This document shows, in pieces, positions 25,250-37,900 of a stretch of DNA of 64,000 bases (within the stretch, counting starts at the first letter, position 1; the number at the start of each line of letters is the position of its first letter). Source of the DNA: Scatophagus argus (lineage: Eukaryota; Chordata; Actinopteri; Scatophagidae); NCBI RefSeq assembly GCF_020382885.2, contig NC_058511.1, positions 7,898,064-7,962,063 of the forward strand, given 5' to 3'. A program made the position numbers and the translations under genes. Under the pieces are notes generated by a model. That model made no database searches and was not told the origin of the DNA. It saw only the letters and a program-made list of their open reading frames with translations.

Positions 25250-25847
25250 TGACGTCAGGCTGGAGTTTGGAGTAGAAAGCCAAGTGGATGAAGGAAGTGG
25301 AGATCTCCACCCTCCAGCCTCCCCCTGATGACACTTCTCATACATTTTACCAAGGCTTATTTGAGGAAGGCGCACCACAAAGTCACATCGTGTCCTGGTT
25401 TTATCGAGCTTTCACCTGACAGAATATCCGAAAGTTGATTTTTCTTTCTTTCTCCCCGCCGGTCGGGCACCGTGTGATGCGCTCCAGGCAGCGTTTTTCC
25501 AACTCCAACTTTATGCACCGGCTGGAGGGCTGCTGTCGCCGTTAGCCGGTCGCTGTCCCGAAGGGGGGCGGGGGGCTGCAGTCTGGTTCTCCGACCCTGC
25601 ACACCGGAGATGAAGATTGTCTGATACCATGTACAACCGTGTTCCTTAATCTGGGGACGTCGATTAGAGATCCGTCAAGTTGGACAACTCGGGAGCTTGA
25701 CTCATTGCTGCTGGTAATCTAAAGACTTAAAGGAAAGTGCTGCCGTTTCACACTTTTTTATTTGTTTTTTATGCCAGCAAGAATAAAAAGAGAGCGAGGA
25801 CATTTTTTTTATCATCCTGAACTTTATTACTGAGGCGAGTATCCATG
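25250..25847 (+). promoter_or_regulatory. NR2E1 proximal promoter and 5' leader
   Basis: Upstream of the NR2E1 start codon. TGACGTCA, a perfect CRE palindrome, is at 25250-25257, just after CA-rich satellite sequence. The 25440-25600 part is GC-rich (ccccgccggtcgggc). The transcription start is not determinable by eye. No convincing TATA box stands in a usual position. Confidence 0.5.
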
Positions 25848-28274
25848 ATGAGCAAACCCGCCGGCTCAACAAGTGGCTGTCTGGATATTCTGAATGTCAA
25901 ATCAAGTAAGTGTCGCTTTTCTCTTCCCTGACTCTCCTGAGGAACACTGGGTGACCCGGTGTGTTAGAATAAGTGGTCTACAGCAGGCCCTTCTCTGGCA
26001 CGGAGCGTAAAAACGGACCTGCTGCGCGGTTACTTAACGCGACTTGAGTTTTCTCGTGTCATCGGAGCCTCAGCGCAGCAATTAAATCAGTTCATTCCTT
26101 GGGGTCTTATAAAAATGCTGGTGATCCGTGGGGAATAGTTGTCGTCCGTGTCCTTTTCCGAAAACACACACATACACGCACACGCGCACGAACACACACA
26201 CACACACAGATAAAGAGAGAGAGTTGACTGCGTAAACTTGTCTCCATGTCTGATAATCAAAGCGCAATACGCAGAATATGAAAGGAATCTCTTTAAAAAT
26301 ACGTATTTTATAAAGTTCAGTAAAGTCCAGGCTCGGATTATTTTTCTTGCAGCTTGATGCCACTTGTTGCCTACAATTTCATTTTCAGCCATGTCTTCAA
26401 AGGAGTAAGAATAATAGGACAAACAGCGAGATATTTCTTCACTGATCGTATTACTGTAAAAACTCGTGTAAGAGATTTTTCACTTGCTGGACTCTGAATT
26501 TGCTCTTTTAAACAAATCAGTAAACAGCGCTCATCTGCCTTCGTGTGTCTGCGTGCGCGCGTTTCTGCACCACTGTAAAAAAAAAAATCTTTCATTTGTA
26601 CAATTAATCATGAATGTATTCAGGGATTTTAAAATTACATCTTTCAGTATATTTCCAGTGGTATAACGTTTCAATTCAAATTATAAAGAGTGATTTTTCC
26701 CCCCCTAACCTTTTTAGCAGCTATTCCTCTGTCAGGCCTGGTAATGAATTCAAAATCTCATTTAGATTATAATATCAGCATAAAGCAGTTAACTGCTCTG
26801 TTTAAAATTATGGAAGATTTGCGTTAAATTTCCATTCGCCTGCGTGTTTCTTTTAGTGTCCTTAACCGTTTCGAGTTATGACTTATTCGTGTCAAACTTG
26901 TTGTGTTTTATCCTCAGGTGCTCAGATGTTTTCACACTGCTGCCTGCAGATAACCAACATCTTTTAAATTAGAATTAAAAGAACACACAACATTACAACT
27001 GCTGCTGTCGTTCGAGCCCACATTATGGGTGGTCAGCAGAGACATTTACTGCGCTCAGTAAAACTTAATTTCCAGTTCTTTTAGCAGGTTTTCGCCTTGA
27101 TGGTGATTACGTTAATAGAATATGCCATATATCTTCAAGCAATTACTGCGCACAATGGAGACGAATTGGACTCCCACAGCGGAAAGTTAAATACATTTCC
27201 CCCCTTTCACAACAAAATTGTGTGTCATTTTATTTAATTGACTCTCAGCAATCTACAGTTTGCTATTTGTTTGGGCACTGTTAGTTCGTCTTTGATTTGA
27301 GCACGCTTCAAACTTTGATTTCGGGAGTGCGCAGATGAACTTGACTCGCTTTTACCTTTAGTTTTATCAAATTTCTGGTAATCAGCAAACGACTCCAATG
27401 CGCAATATCAATACTGCAATTATTAGTAGAAGAAAATTTAGACTCTACCTGGCCTATACACAACTATGGTGGGAGACAAAACTTATTTTACAGCAGGTTG
27501 AATTTGTTAAAATACCCCCGTGATGAGCAGATGACTTTCTACAGGCCAACTCTTTCTTACGCGGAAACTCTTGGCAGACATAAATCCTACATTTAAAAAG
27601 TTAGTTCTTTGTATTTTATGGCAATTACACGGCTACGGCTTATAGCCTCAGCGGCCTTCTGATTCTTGATAATATGTCAACTGAAGCCCTATATAACTCT
27701 CTCCTGGAGTCATTGGTTTTGCTGCTCAGTGGTTATTCCCATGCTACCCTTTTTGACGGGTCACTGGCGAATCAATGAGCAGGTGGCAAAACGTCAGTGT
27801 AATTACATAGACGGCTTTTCTCTGCAGAGTGTGAAAAAGGGACTCCCTCATATGCATACAAATATACTTCTATAGATTTGAGTACAAAATCTTCACCAAA
27901 AAAAAAAAAAATCAAAATTTTTCATCTACACCGGGGTCGATTTACATACACTTCATTTGAGTTGGTGAAACGAGTTGGTGCACATTATTCTCATGGTGCA
28001 GTGTCACTCCCTAATCCTGGGGCCTATAGACCTGCGGGATAAAGCAGCTGTCGAGTCCCATTATGAAGGGGAGTTGGCAGCTTGTCGAGATCCAGGCAGT
28101 CAGACGAGGTTCAATGGGGGAAAATCATTAAGTTAACACTTTTCCCTAATGTCTCCATTGTGCGCCCTCAGGCCATTGTCTTAGAAAGCTCAGATATGAC
28201 GCTTCCCACCGGACTTTATTCTTGAAATGTGCGCTGTGAATTCCCATGGTCGGTCGAGGGCGCGGGGCGCTGTC

Positions 28275-28308
<34 letters not shown>

Positions 28309-31300
28309 TGTGGGGTTGTCGGACAAAAACAAGTGATTTGTAGGACGATTTGTTCATAGCTCCACAATGTAAAATGTCCAAAACGAGTGTCCACGGTGCC
28401 AACTCAAGCAGCTAACCTGAAACGCACTTCACTGAATTACAAAAACAAACTGCAAAACTCTGGGAGGGGGGAGCAGCAAAGCAACTATTTTCTTAAGTTT
28501 TCTGTCAACTTGATGCTTTCAGTGATGTGAGAATAGTCACAGTTTGCCGTGACATTTTATTCGTTTAAATTGAGATGTAGTACCTCCCACCTCTTGTGAT
28601 TTTTCTGCACGGCACCTAACTAAAATTTTGGCCTTTCTCAGGTCGGATTCTGGACATCCCATGCAAAGTGTGCGGCGATCGCAGCTCAGGGAAACACTAC
28701 GGTGTTTACGCCTGTGACGGCTGCTCGGGATTCTTCAAGAGGAGCATCCGCAGAAACAGGACCTACGTCTGTAAATCTGGCTCTCAGGTGAGGCCTCCTC
28801 ATTATTTCTTACGTATTCTCATTTAAGTCAGACCTCATGGGGCAACCTCTTTAAGATAATGCATTTTTGATCATGTCGTTTATGCATCATTTTTGGAGGA
28901 AAATTAAGCAAGTAAGAAAGCAGGAAATTTAATGGGAAGCTTTTCCATTCACTGCGATTTGCGCCTGATAATCTGTCACGTTAATTCAGTGATAGCTACT
29001 TTTACTGCACTTGTCCCAGGAGAAAGTTTTACATCTATTGCAAGTGTTATTAGAAGCAACATGTAAGTTCCACAGCGTCCCTGTTCCTCAATCAAAAGCA
29101 AATAGCAGCTTTACGTGCGCAGTGCGTATTTTACGCACAGATTCTTTTCCCTTCTCGCCTTCTGTTGAGTCTTCCTTGATGAGCCTAATTGTGTCATGCC
29201 TCGACTATTAAGTATTGGGCTAAACACCGCGCTGCTATAATCTAGCAGGTGTAATCCAATCTAATGTGAGGACTCGAAGGCGAGGATTTATGCAGCAGAG
29301 GGCGGGATGGGGTACTTATCCTCCGGGATGAGGCCGCACCGGAGCAGCAGGGGAGCAGGTCGATAACTACACGATAATAGCCGGATCTTTCACCTGGAGA
29401 TTGGCCTCCCAGGAAGATAATAGCAAGAAACCATAAGTCGTTGGAGCTGAGAGGGATTCAGCTGAAGGCTGTAACTGTCTTTCTCTCTGTGCAGGGTGGT
29501 TGTCCCGTCGACAAAACTCACAGAAACCAGTGCCGAGCGTGCCGTTTGAAAAAGTGTCTGGAAGTGAACATGAATAAAGACGGTAAATGGGCTTAATCGA
29601 ATTATCACTTTGGCCATAGACACGCCATGCACTGGCGTTTGGGTTGGAGGTGGGCAACTCGCGGTGAGAAAAGTGCATTAAGGCTGTCAATCGAAGCTCA
29701 AGAGAAGTAAGAAGTTGATAATTAGCTCCTCTTTACTTGTTTTAAAGGGGTTCATATTGACACTATGGGAGCTCAGATTACAGCTCATTACAGCCAATTA
29801 TTTTTTCTAATAACAAAACATGCACTTTGAGTCTTTAATTTTAGGAACAGTTATAGTTCAGTTCTGGAGTGTGTGTGTGTGTGTGTGTGATAAATAAGCC
29901 ATTCACACCTACAGAGACCATTCCTTCACTCTGTGTCCCTGCATGCTGTCCCGTTTCACAGCCGTTCAACACGAGAGGGGACCCCGGACGTCCACCATCC
30001 GCAAACAGGTCGCCCTATATTTCCGGGGCCACAAAGAGGTGAATGGATCATCGACCCATTTCCCGGGAACCTCTCTGCCCGGCCCTCCCTTCTTCACGAC
30101 GGTCACGCAACTGGAGCCTCACAACCTGGAGATGAGCGCAGTGGCCACCACACCGGAGAGACAAGCCATCGTGGGTCTGGCACAACCCACCCCGAAGGTA
30201 TATTTTAAAATGTCTTAAAAAAAGACAGATTTAACAGCCATAATGTCCTACTTATCGGGCCTGGTTTTGCTTTCTTTCGAGTTTTTATTTGTCATTAAAC
30301 TAATATTTTACAAATCTAGAATTAACACAATACACAATTCCCTCACCACTTTATGATACTGCGCGTGTATTATAGCCTTCCTAAATGTTATTACAGGATT
30401 AGTTTTTTTCCCCACCTAAGGGTTAGAAGTTGAAATTCTTGTCCCGATTTAGGGCCACAAATCCGCCTATTAGATTTCTCACTGTAAATCCACAAGCAAC
30501 ACTAATAATCATAAACCCGAGTGCTGGGGTTTGGAATTTGACCTTTGTTGTTGACCATTCTCTGAACTGCGTGTCGTTACAACACAAACTGATGATTTCT
30601 TCTCATTTCGTCCAGTATCCCCACGAAGTGAGCGGCACTCCCATGTACCTCTACGAGGTGGCGACGGAGTCCGTGTGCGAGTCAGCGGCGCGCCTCCTCT
30701 TCATGAGCATCAAGTGGGCGAAAAGTGTCCCCGCATTCTCCACCCTGCCCTTATCCGATCAGGTACACTTCACACTTAAGTTTTGAACAGGGGGGCCTGG
30801 AAGGATAACCCCCCCCCCCCCCCCAACAAAAATAAAAACAAACAAACAAAACAAATAAAACAAGAACAACAGTCAAGAGAAGCAGTCAGAAGTACATCTG
30901 GTCCATTTGGTTCTGAGTTCACTTAATAGAATTTCAGCTTCAAAGTCTGGAAGTCAAATTATAATAGAAGCTGTGACTTCCACGAGACTAACCAGCAGGG
31001 ACAAAACATATCTATCTTGTTTTATAAAGGAGCCACTATATAAGATAAATCATTGCTTCATACAGGTTAACTCTAACACAATTCCTCTTTGCAGCTGATC
31101 CTGCTGGAGGATGCTTGGAGGGAATTATTTGTTCTGGGTATTGCCCAGTGGGCCATTCCTGTGGACTCCACTACTCTTCTTGCTGTTTCTGGTATGTAAC
31201 AAGGCACAAGAGAGCTTATCTGAATACAGGCCACTTAACAGGTCTCATGAGCTGCAGATGTAAGCAGATGTTGGGACGGCCAGTGACTGCTGTATCCTGC

Positions 31301-32309
31301 TGTAGTGTTATCCTGCATGATGACACTGTCTGCACATTTCTCCCCAGGAATGAACAGTGAAAACGCAGAGTCTCAGCGGATGAATAAGATCATGTCTGAG
31401 ATACAAGCACTTCAAGAGGTGGTCACCAGGTTCAGACAGATGCGCCTTGATGCAACAGAGTTTGCCTGTTTGAAATGCATAGTGACATTCAAAGCCGGTC
31501 AGTACTTCACTATGTCATTGGGTATTTTTACACTATTCTCATGTAAACAAACAAGGTTTCAAGTCCCTGACTCTAAGCAAACTTAAGTTTCTCAGCTGGA
31601 AAGTGAAGGGTTAATTTAGCAGCTCAATTAACTGTATGTCATCATTTACCTGTTTCATAGTTTAAATCTTGCCTCTGGCTCTGTAACTTCCCAGCCTGGG
31701 ATCAATAAAGTATATCTATCTATCTATCTATCTATCTGTCTATCTACAGTCCCTACTCATGGCAACACTGAGCTAAGAAGTTTCCGCAATGCCAGCGCCA
31801 TCGCTGCACTACAGGACGAGGCACAGCTCACGCTCAACAGTTACATACACACCAGGTGAGATTCAGCACAATCAGTGAGTCTATTCGCCATAAGCTCATA
31901 AATGTTTCACCCCCATGTTGCACCATTTCCTGCTGGTAACTATTAGGTGCCAGATTCATTATAAAGTTAATGAGGCAATAAGCCACTGTAGTCTCCTGTA
32001 ATTGTGCACAGGTGCAACAGTTTAAATTCATTTTTAATTAGCAGCTATTTGTCACAGGTGTGCGTTAATTGGACAGGCTGCATCAGACAGTCTGCACACA
32101 GAACCACACAGAGGCTGTTTTTGACCCCCCTGGTGGTTTCTTTCAGGTACCCGACTCAACCCTGTCGCTTTGGGAAGCTACTCTTACTCCTGCCAGCGCT
32201 GCGCTCAGTGGGCCCGTCCACCATAGAAGAAGTGTTCTTCAAGAAGACCATCGGCAACGTGCCAATCACCAGGCTCCTCTCCGACATGTACAAGTCCAGT
32301 GATATATGA
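25848..32309 (+). CDS. NR2E1: Nuclear receptor NR2E1 (TLX, tailless homologue)
   Basis: Nine exons: 25848-25872, 28642-28787, 29495-29582, 29962-30197, 30616-30762, 31095-31191, 31348-31497, 31750-31855 and 32147-32309. Together they make 1158 bases, 385 aa, the usual vertebrate TLX length. The start at 25848 has A at -3; an in-frame ATG at 25845 has a poorer context. The DNA-binding domain begins at [15 protein letters not shown] (residue 16) and carries the unusual TLX P-box [10 protein letters not shown] (33-42) in place of CEGCKG; the second zinc finger is in exons 3-4. A hinge leads to the ligand-binding domain (about 170-385), ending MYKSSDI. The protein is an orphan nuclear repressor that keeps neural and retinal stem cells dividing, with partners such as LSD1, HDACs and atrophin by family knowledge. 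A stronger donor at 25905/25906 would add 11 residues before the DNA-binding domain. Confidence 0.98.
27640..28260. promoter_or_regulatory. Candidate intronic enhancer in NR2E1 intron 1
   Basis: Unique text inside the 2.8 kb first intron, especially 27960-28215, with SOX-like cattgtc/attgtg cores, gtgtaattacatagacgg and ctaatcctgggg. It contrasts with AT-rich intron sequence before it and a (GT)n run after it. Function is inferred only. Confidence 0.3.
28277..28307. repeat. (GT)n microsatellite in NR2E1 intron 1
   Basis: About 15 uninterrupted GT units. Confidence 0.92.
31665..31749 (+). repeat. LINE/SINE-like 3' tail ending at the NR2E1 exon 8 acceptor
   Basis: The text cttcccagcctgggatcaat followed by aaagtatatctatctatcta is the usual 3' end plus tandem tail of a fish non-LTR element. 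The (TATC)n tail runs into ctgtctatctacag, the 3' splice site of exon 8 at 31750, so the pyrimidine tract seems built from the repeat. Confidence 0.55.
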
Positions 32310-33175
32310 ATTCTTGCCATCTGTATGCGCATGGAAAAGGCTTGAGCTGAAGGCCCAGAGACCAACCCAGCAGTTAACAGGATGTCAAATCATAGCAGGT
32401 GTATCCATGGGTTGAATTTTTTGCTGAGCACAAAATCCGTTTGGCTGTTTTCAAATAGCCTCTTTAGGCCTAGGCTCCAATGAAACAAAGACTGCAACAC
32501 CGCCTCACCAAGTAGCCTGTTAACAGTTGCTCTAGTTAAAGATTAGCCTGTAACTTTCATTATAGAATTACCTGTACAATACAGAAAAACTACAATCTCT
32601 GGCGTGGGCGCTGACAGCCTACCTAGCTTAAATATTGCCTAAAGACTCTAGAGAGCACCTGCCAAGTATGTCTGACAAAGAAATGTTATATATTGAGAAG
32701 TTTTTCAAGTGTCTGTGAGACCAATGAGCTCGACAACCAATTAAGTCTTTTATTGCTGTGTTCAATCCCAATGGAGGAAACCAAAAAAAAAAAAGAAAAG
32801 AAAAAGAAAAAAAAGATGTGAATCGCTGTCCCTCGATGTGGTGCTGAAACCAAACGCACAGGGCAACGAAGAAGAGGTGCCAACTCTATGAAGGACTGGG
32901 GGCCTCCTGACTGTAAAATTACATTCATCTGAAGATGGTGTTTGTATTTAAGTGGTTAACTGTTCTGTTTGTGTTGGTGTGTCCCATTTGAGGCACAGCA
33001 TTAAAAATATTTTGGTCGACTTTGTGAAGTTAGACACTAACACTGGATAAAATAATATTCAGCACTTGGAAATGTTTTTGTGGCCTGTGATGTTTTCATT
33101 CTGTTGTAAATATTTGGAGTTATAACTATTTAGAGTTGTAACCAAGAGAATAAAAGACACTGAATTAATTTGTCT
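32310..33175 (+). other. NR2E1 3' untranslated region
   Basis: Starts after the TGA at 32307-32309. AATAAA lies at 33149-33154 in gagaataaaagac, followed by a T-rich stretch, giving a likely 3' end near 33175. A purine-rich A/G tract sits at about 32780-32815. By eye there is no exact miR-9 (ACCAAAG) or let-7 (CTACCTC) seed match in this short form, although those microRNAs are reported regulators of mammalian TLX. Confidence 0.55.
33149..33154 (+). terminator. Candidate NR2E1 poly(A) signal
   Basis: Canonical AATAAA about 840 bases after the stop codon. Longer 3' forms cannot be excluded because another AATAAA occurs at 34112-34117. Confidence 0.5.
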
Positions 33176-34230
33176 TCAAATAACGTAGATATAAAACCAC
33201 CAGCTGCGGTTTTGAAACTTGATAACAATACACATCATTGCAGACAATGGTGGCGCGCTTCTTAGGTGTCATTAGATTGTCAGTATGAAATTCCATTTCA
33301 AAAGATTTCCCAGTTTTAAAATAAGGGTGCAAAATGTGTCAAAGTAATTAATAACTACTGTAAAACTCATGATGACTGGATGCAGTATCTTGTTGTTTAT
33401 CGCCATTAAGAAATGATCAAGTCACTATTAAGAGTTTATGTGATTTTACAGCGCTTAATAGATAAGCATTGAATGATTATTCCCTTTAATGAGTTGATCC
33501 ATTAGTTTATATGGCATTTAAAAAAGCACATCTGAAATCCATCTGATCAGCCTCTCTGAATGGTCTAACAGAAATATGAGGCTGTTTTTATTTACGGTGA
33601 CACCCAAGTTTGTAAAGCAATGCTTACACTAGACACACATGTTTAAGATGATATAATGACCACGAGCCTCCAAAATGAAGTGACAACTGATTGTAAATAA
33701 GGCAAATTAAGTGTTTATCACACCATCACACATGGCATCACCATCATGTGCCCCTTGAAGTAAAGTCATGCCATGATACTAGTTTGCAATGATGAATTAG
33801 TGTAAATTCACTAGAAGAACGAGTATGAAAAGGCTTTCCTGGCATATAAATGAATGGAAGAGGTAACTATAGATTATCAATCATTTACTGATGAAACTCT
33901 GCGTATAATCTAATCACAGGAACTTACAGTGACTTAATGATCATTAAACATCCTGCGTTAATTCAGTCATAGTCATACAGTCATTCAGCATACATTATCT
34001 ATGCTTTACTTAAGCGTGTGTTTTGGTCGCTCAGTCTATCCTAAATAAAAACTCTGTTCTGTTTTACAAAACTCTCTGATCAGTCATGGCCCTAAACTTT
34101 TTTTTTTTCTAATAAAGATGATGCATTTATTGAATCTTAAATTTAGAACAGCAGCTTGCGGTAGGTACTATCCATGCAACGAACAGTCCAAGTCAACAAA
34201 TGTAATTATGCGTGGAGACATTTCACCTAT
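33176..34230. other. Intergenic gap between convergent NR2E1 and SNX3
   Basis: AT-rich sequence of about 1 kb with many ATTA/TAAT cores and no coding signal. It separates two 3' ends facing each other. Several AATAAA-type words occur on both strands, as expected for a shared termination zone. Confidence 0.55.
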
Positions 34231-34929
34231 TTTATTGGAAAACTTTCAAAATAAACAAAAATGGCACAGCAGTATACAAATCTCAAAATGCATATAGCCA
34301 GTAGAAATACTGCAGTTCCCTCTGTGTAAATACTTCTTTCTTGCTAGAAAATCATTGTGATAACTGGGCAGGTGCTGGCTGATACACACACACACACACA
34401 CACCACATATGTACTTTCAAAGACATGATCAACTAAGTGATTTGAAAGTCAAGGCCCATCATATATGTGTGTCTGTGTGGGTGCGTTTAGTTTCTAGTTA
34501 TGGTGAGCAACATGCCAGTATTGGATATATATGATGGGAAACGAGAGCTTTGCATACATAGAACGCTCATTCAATGTTACTATATAAATGAATATAATCA
34601 AGACGTGGCTAAATGATAAATACATAATATATCCATGTTAGTGGCATTTCCAGACATAAAGAGAAATTACTATAAATTACTTGCAACCACAGTTGTGTCG
34701 AACATTCTTGACTCCAATTAGAAGGTGGAAACAAACACCAATCAGGGTCACTAATTTAACTCAAACAGGGGGTGAACAAAATCACTTTTTGGAAGGGCTG
34801 GCGTGGGTAGAGGAAGTATTCACTGAAATGTTTATTGACTGAGAGAAACCTGGAGTAGTGAAGAGAGCTTTGGGTTGTGGGGCCAAGCTGGGCTGAGCCA
34901 GACTGGGCCGAGCAGAGCCGTGTTTGCTT
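34231..34929 (-). other. SNX3 3' untranslated region with two candidate poly(A) signals
   Basis: Sequence after the SNX3 stop on the minus strand. AATAAA (plus-strand TTTATT) occurs at 34831-34836, close to the stop, and at 34231-34236; either could be used. A (CA)n run is at 34384-34402. Confidence 0.45.
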
Positions 34930-37900
34930 TCAGGCTTGTCTGATTTTGGATGGGGTGTAGCTCTTGTCCACAGACTCCTCCTGTAGAAACATGTGCAGGC
35001 ATCGTTCGTTCTGAGCTAGAGGGTGACCGGCCACTCTGAAACATACGAGAGGGAGAGGCAGGTTTGAAAGTTGAGTAAATTGTAGCAGGGACAGAGCCTG
35101 ACTAACACTAAGGCTAGAAATCTGGGAAAGATTTAGCGTTGATGACCAGGTAAGTGTCAGAATCTTATCAAAGAATCGGATAAAAACTGTACCCTATTCT
35201 GAAGATTTTTTGTTGTTGTTGTTGTTGACCCCTTGTGTCATTATTAACAGTATTAGCTGTTGTGGCATGCTGTTTGTGCAGTCAGTATGCAATAAATAAA
35301 CACACTTTAGTGTTTACATGAACAGGAAATTATATAATACTCAACAGGTATCAATCAGAATCAGAATCAGAATTCTTTATTTGTCACATGTGGATGTGCA
35401 TCCACAGTGAAATGAAAGCAATCAAAGCTGCACAGTGCCAATGCCAATTAAGATATTTTTCAAAAATGTAAAGTATTAATTTTCTTCAATTCCTGTGTGC
35501 AAAGCATTGTGGGAGAATAATGTCCATCAGGGGCACACTAAAAAACGAAGTGTTAGAATTAGGTCAGTATATTTTAGCAATTTTCCAATTTGAAGACACT
35601 ACAAGCTCAAAATCTACTTAAAATGAATATGAAAAAAAAGAACATCTCCAGTGAGACAGAACATGTTGTTTGTCATTAGACGGTCTTCTACTTGACCACT
35701 AGGCCGCAAGGACACCCTGAAACCGAGTTACAACAATCACTACTTAATAAGGTAGAAATAAATCAAGTTAAATGAAAAAAAAAACTCTGCCTGCACAATG
35801 GCCTGAGTCATCCCTGATGATAAGGTTTTCTGACATTTTGTCCATGTACACATAAGCCACACAGTTACTGTGCATTTTATATAAATTTGACACACATTGT
35901 TTTATGCATGTTGATGAATGGTTGTTGTCACAAGCTGGTTACTTAACGCAGTACTAATGTTTCTTTTTTCCTCTTACCTCCAAGGTAAACAAAAAAAGTG
36001 AGGCATCAATTAAAGCTCATCAACCCAAAGTAAAAAACACACATGAGCCTTCTGTGAGAGCTTCAACCATGAGTACATTAGTAAAAGATGATGCGTTTCG
36101 ACTAACTTTGTTAATACTACAGCTCCACTTACCACGTGAAATCACAGTTTAAAGGAACATGTGGGGATGTCCAAAGTAAAATAACATGAGTTAAGATAAC
36201 TTATTAAGCCCCACCACCGCCGCCGCCCCCACCCCCCATTATCCCTGCTTTTATCCTGGGATGAATTACTTAAATTGACCTGTATCTGAGACTGTGTTCC
36301 CCTGTTAAAGCCACTTTGACATCAGGCTTCCCCGAATGCCTCTTCAGATGACGCACAGGGGCTTAACGAGAATGAGCCGGTGCACCTGAGACCCTGAAAC
36401 ATCATTTTTCGAATACACATTTCTCAGATCAGACCAACATGATGACATTGTAAGTACGGGAAATATTTTGGCCAGGTTAAGCTGCCCGGAAGAGGCATTC
36501 ATGGATCAACTACCCTAAACTAACTCGCTAACATAATCTCAAGGCTCTGCTTGCTTTCTGAAGAGGAGATTAAGTCCTTCTTCTTTATTTTTTTTTACCT
36601 GAAGCATGAATTATGTTTGACTAGTCTAATCAAAAAGTGATGTTATCTCCTCTCCTCCCTCTCACTTGTTTCACAGCGACAATCATGTTTCCCATTCCAA
36701 AAGATGTCCTCTTCACAATGCTCTCAATCACAGATTAAACAATGCTGCCAGCCACATCGGCCAGTATCGAGTCTGAACAATGATATGATCAACAGCAGTG
36801 TTTCATTCATAGGAAGAAAAGGGGGGGGGGTCTTAATTACCAACACATTCTCATCTTCTTTAAAGAAAAAAAAAAACATATTTATGGATTTTAATTTTCT
36901 CGACTGTCTTTGCACACTTAATATTCCAACAGGAAACATTGATGCATTTGCACATGAAACAAAGATAATGGCCAAGTCTGCAATCAAAGCAAATAATTAC
37001 AATCACACTGTAACTTTTATTGTTCAGCAGCTGAAAATGGGGACATGCTGGATCAAAAATAAGCAGAGGTGCACACATCATCCCACAGAACCACGCGCTG
37101 TAATTTGAGCTGCAATTATCATAAATTACACATCAACAATAAAACAAATGTGGGAAAAATTATGTTGTGGGGGTGCACACTTGAGTCCTCTTTGGTTGTT
37201 CTTGTCCTTTGCGAGGTAATTATAAAACAGAATTAAGAGGGATAGTGAGAAAAGACCTGTCTGTCTCCGCAGGTTCAGTCTGTTAACAATATGAAGAGAA
37301 GTGAAAAAGTTGAATCTACTTTATTGCACAAAGTGATTCATTGTTCTTGAGAGTTAAAATAATACCACGCTGAGGCAGAAAGAAAAGAAAGAAAGACTTG
37401 TAAAGAATAAATTGTTATAACCTCCTGGCAAAGTAGTGGAAGAAAGGAGAAAGACAGAGAAGATGTGGAAAGGCTCACTTGTTGAGAAACTGTTCCAGGC
37501 CCTGTCGCCGCTCCTCAATGAAAGAGTCATCAAATATCCCATCATCCCCTCGAAACGGAAGCTGTCGGAAGAGAGCTTTTCCTGGGAGAGGTGGGACGAC
37601 CACCTGAGATAAAAGCACACCAACAGAAAATCAAACAGCTGCAGTTAAACAAGCATAAATGAGTCATTGCTAAAGATTTCAGTGCTTCAAATTAACAGAG
37701 AAAAATGCTGTTAAAGACTGGACTGTGTGATCAGGTCGAAATTTGTCTCGTCATTTCTGGGACTAATTCCTGACAGTTTATGGTACGGTGGCCGACAAGT
37801 ACAAACAAGTACAAACATAAACAGACAGGCGCTGCAAATACAGAATCGCGCTGCATATAAGGAAACAAATGCAAAAGGAAAACGCTGCAAATACAGAAAC

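Noticed and set aside
32310..33175. miR-9 and let-7 target sites in the NR2E1 3' UTR
   Set aside because: No exact seed match was seen in the short UTR form. Longer UTR forms were not assessed.
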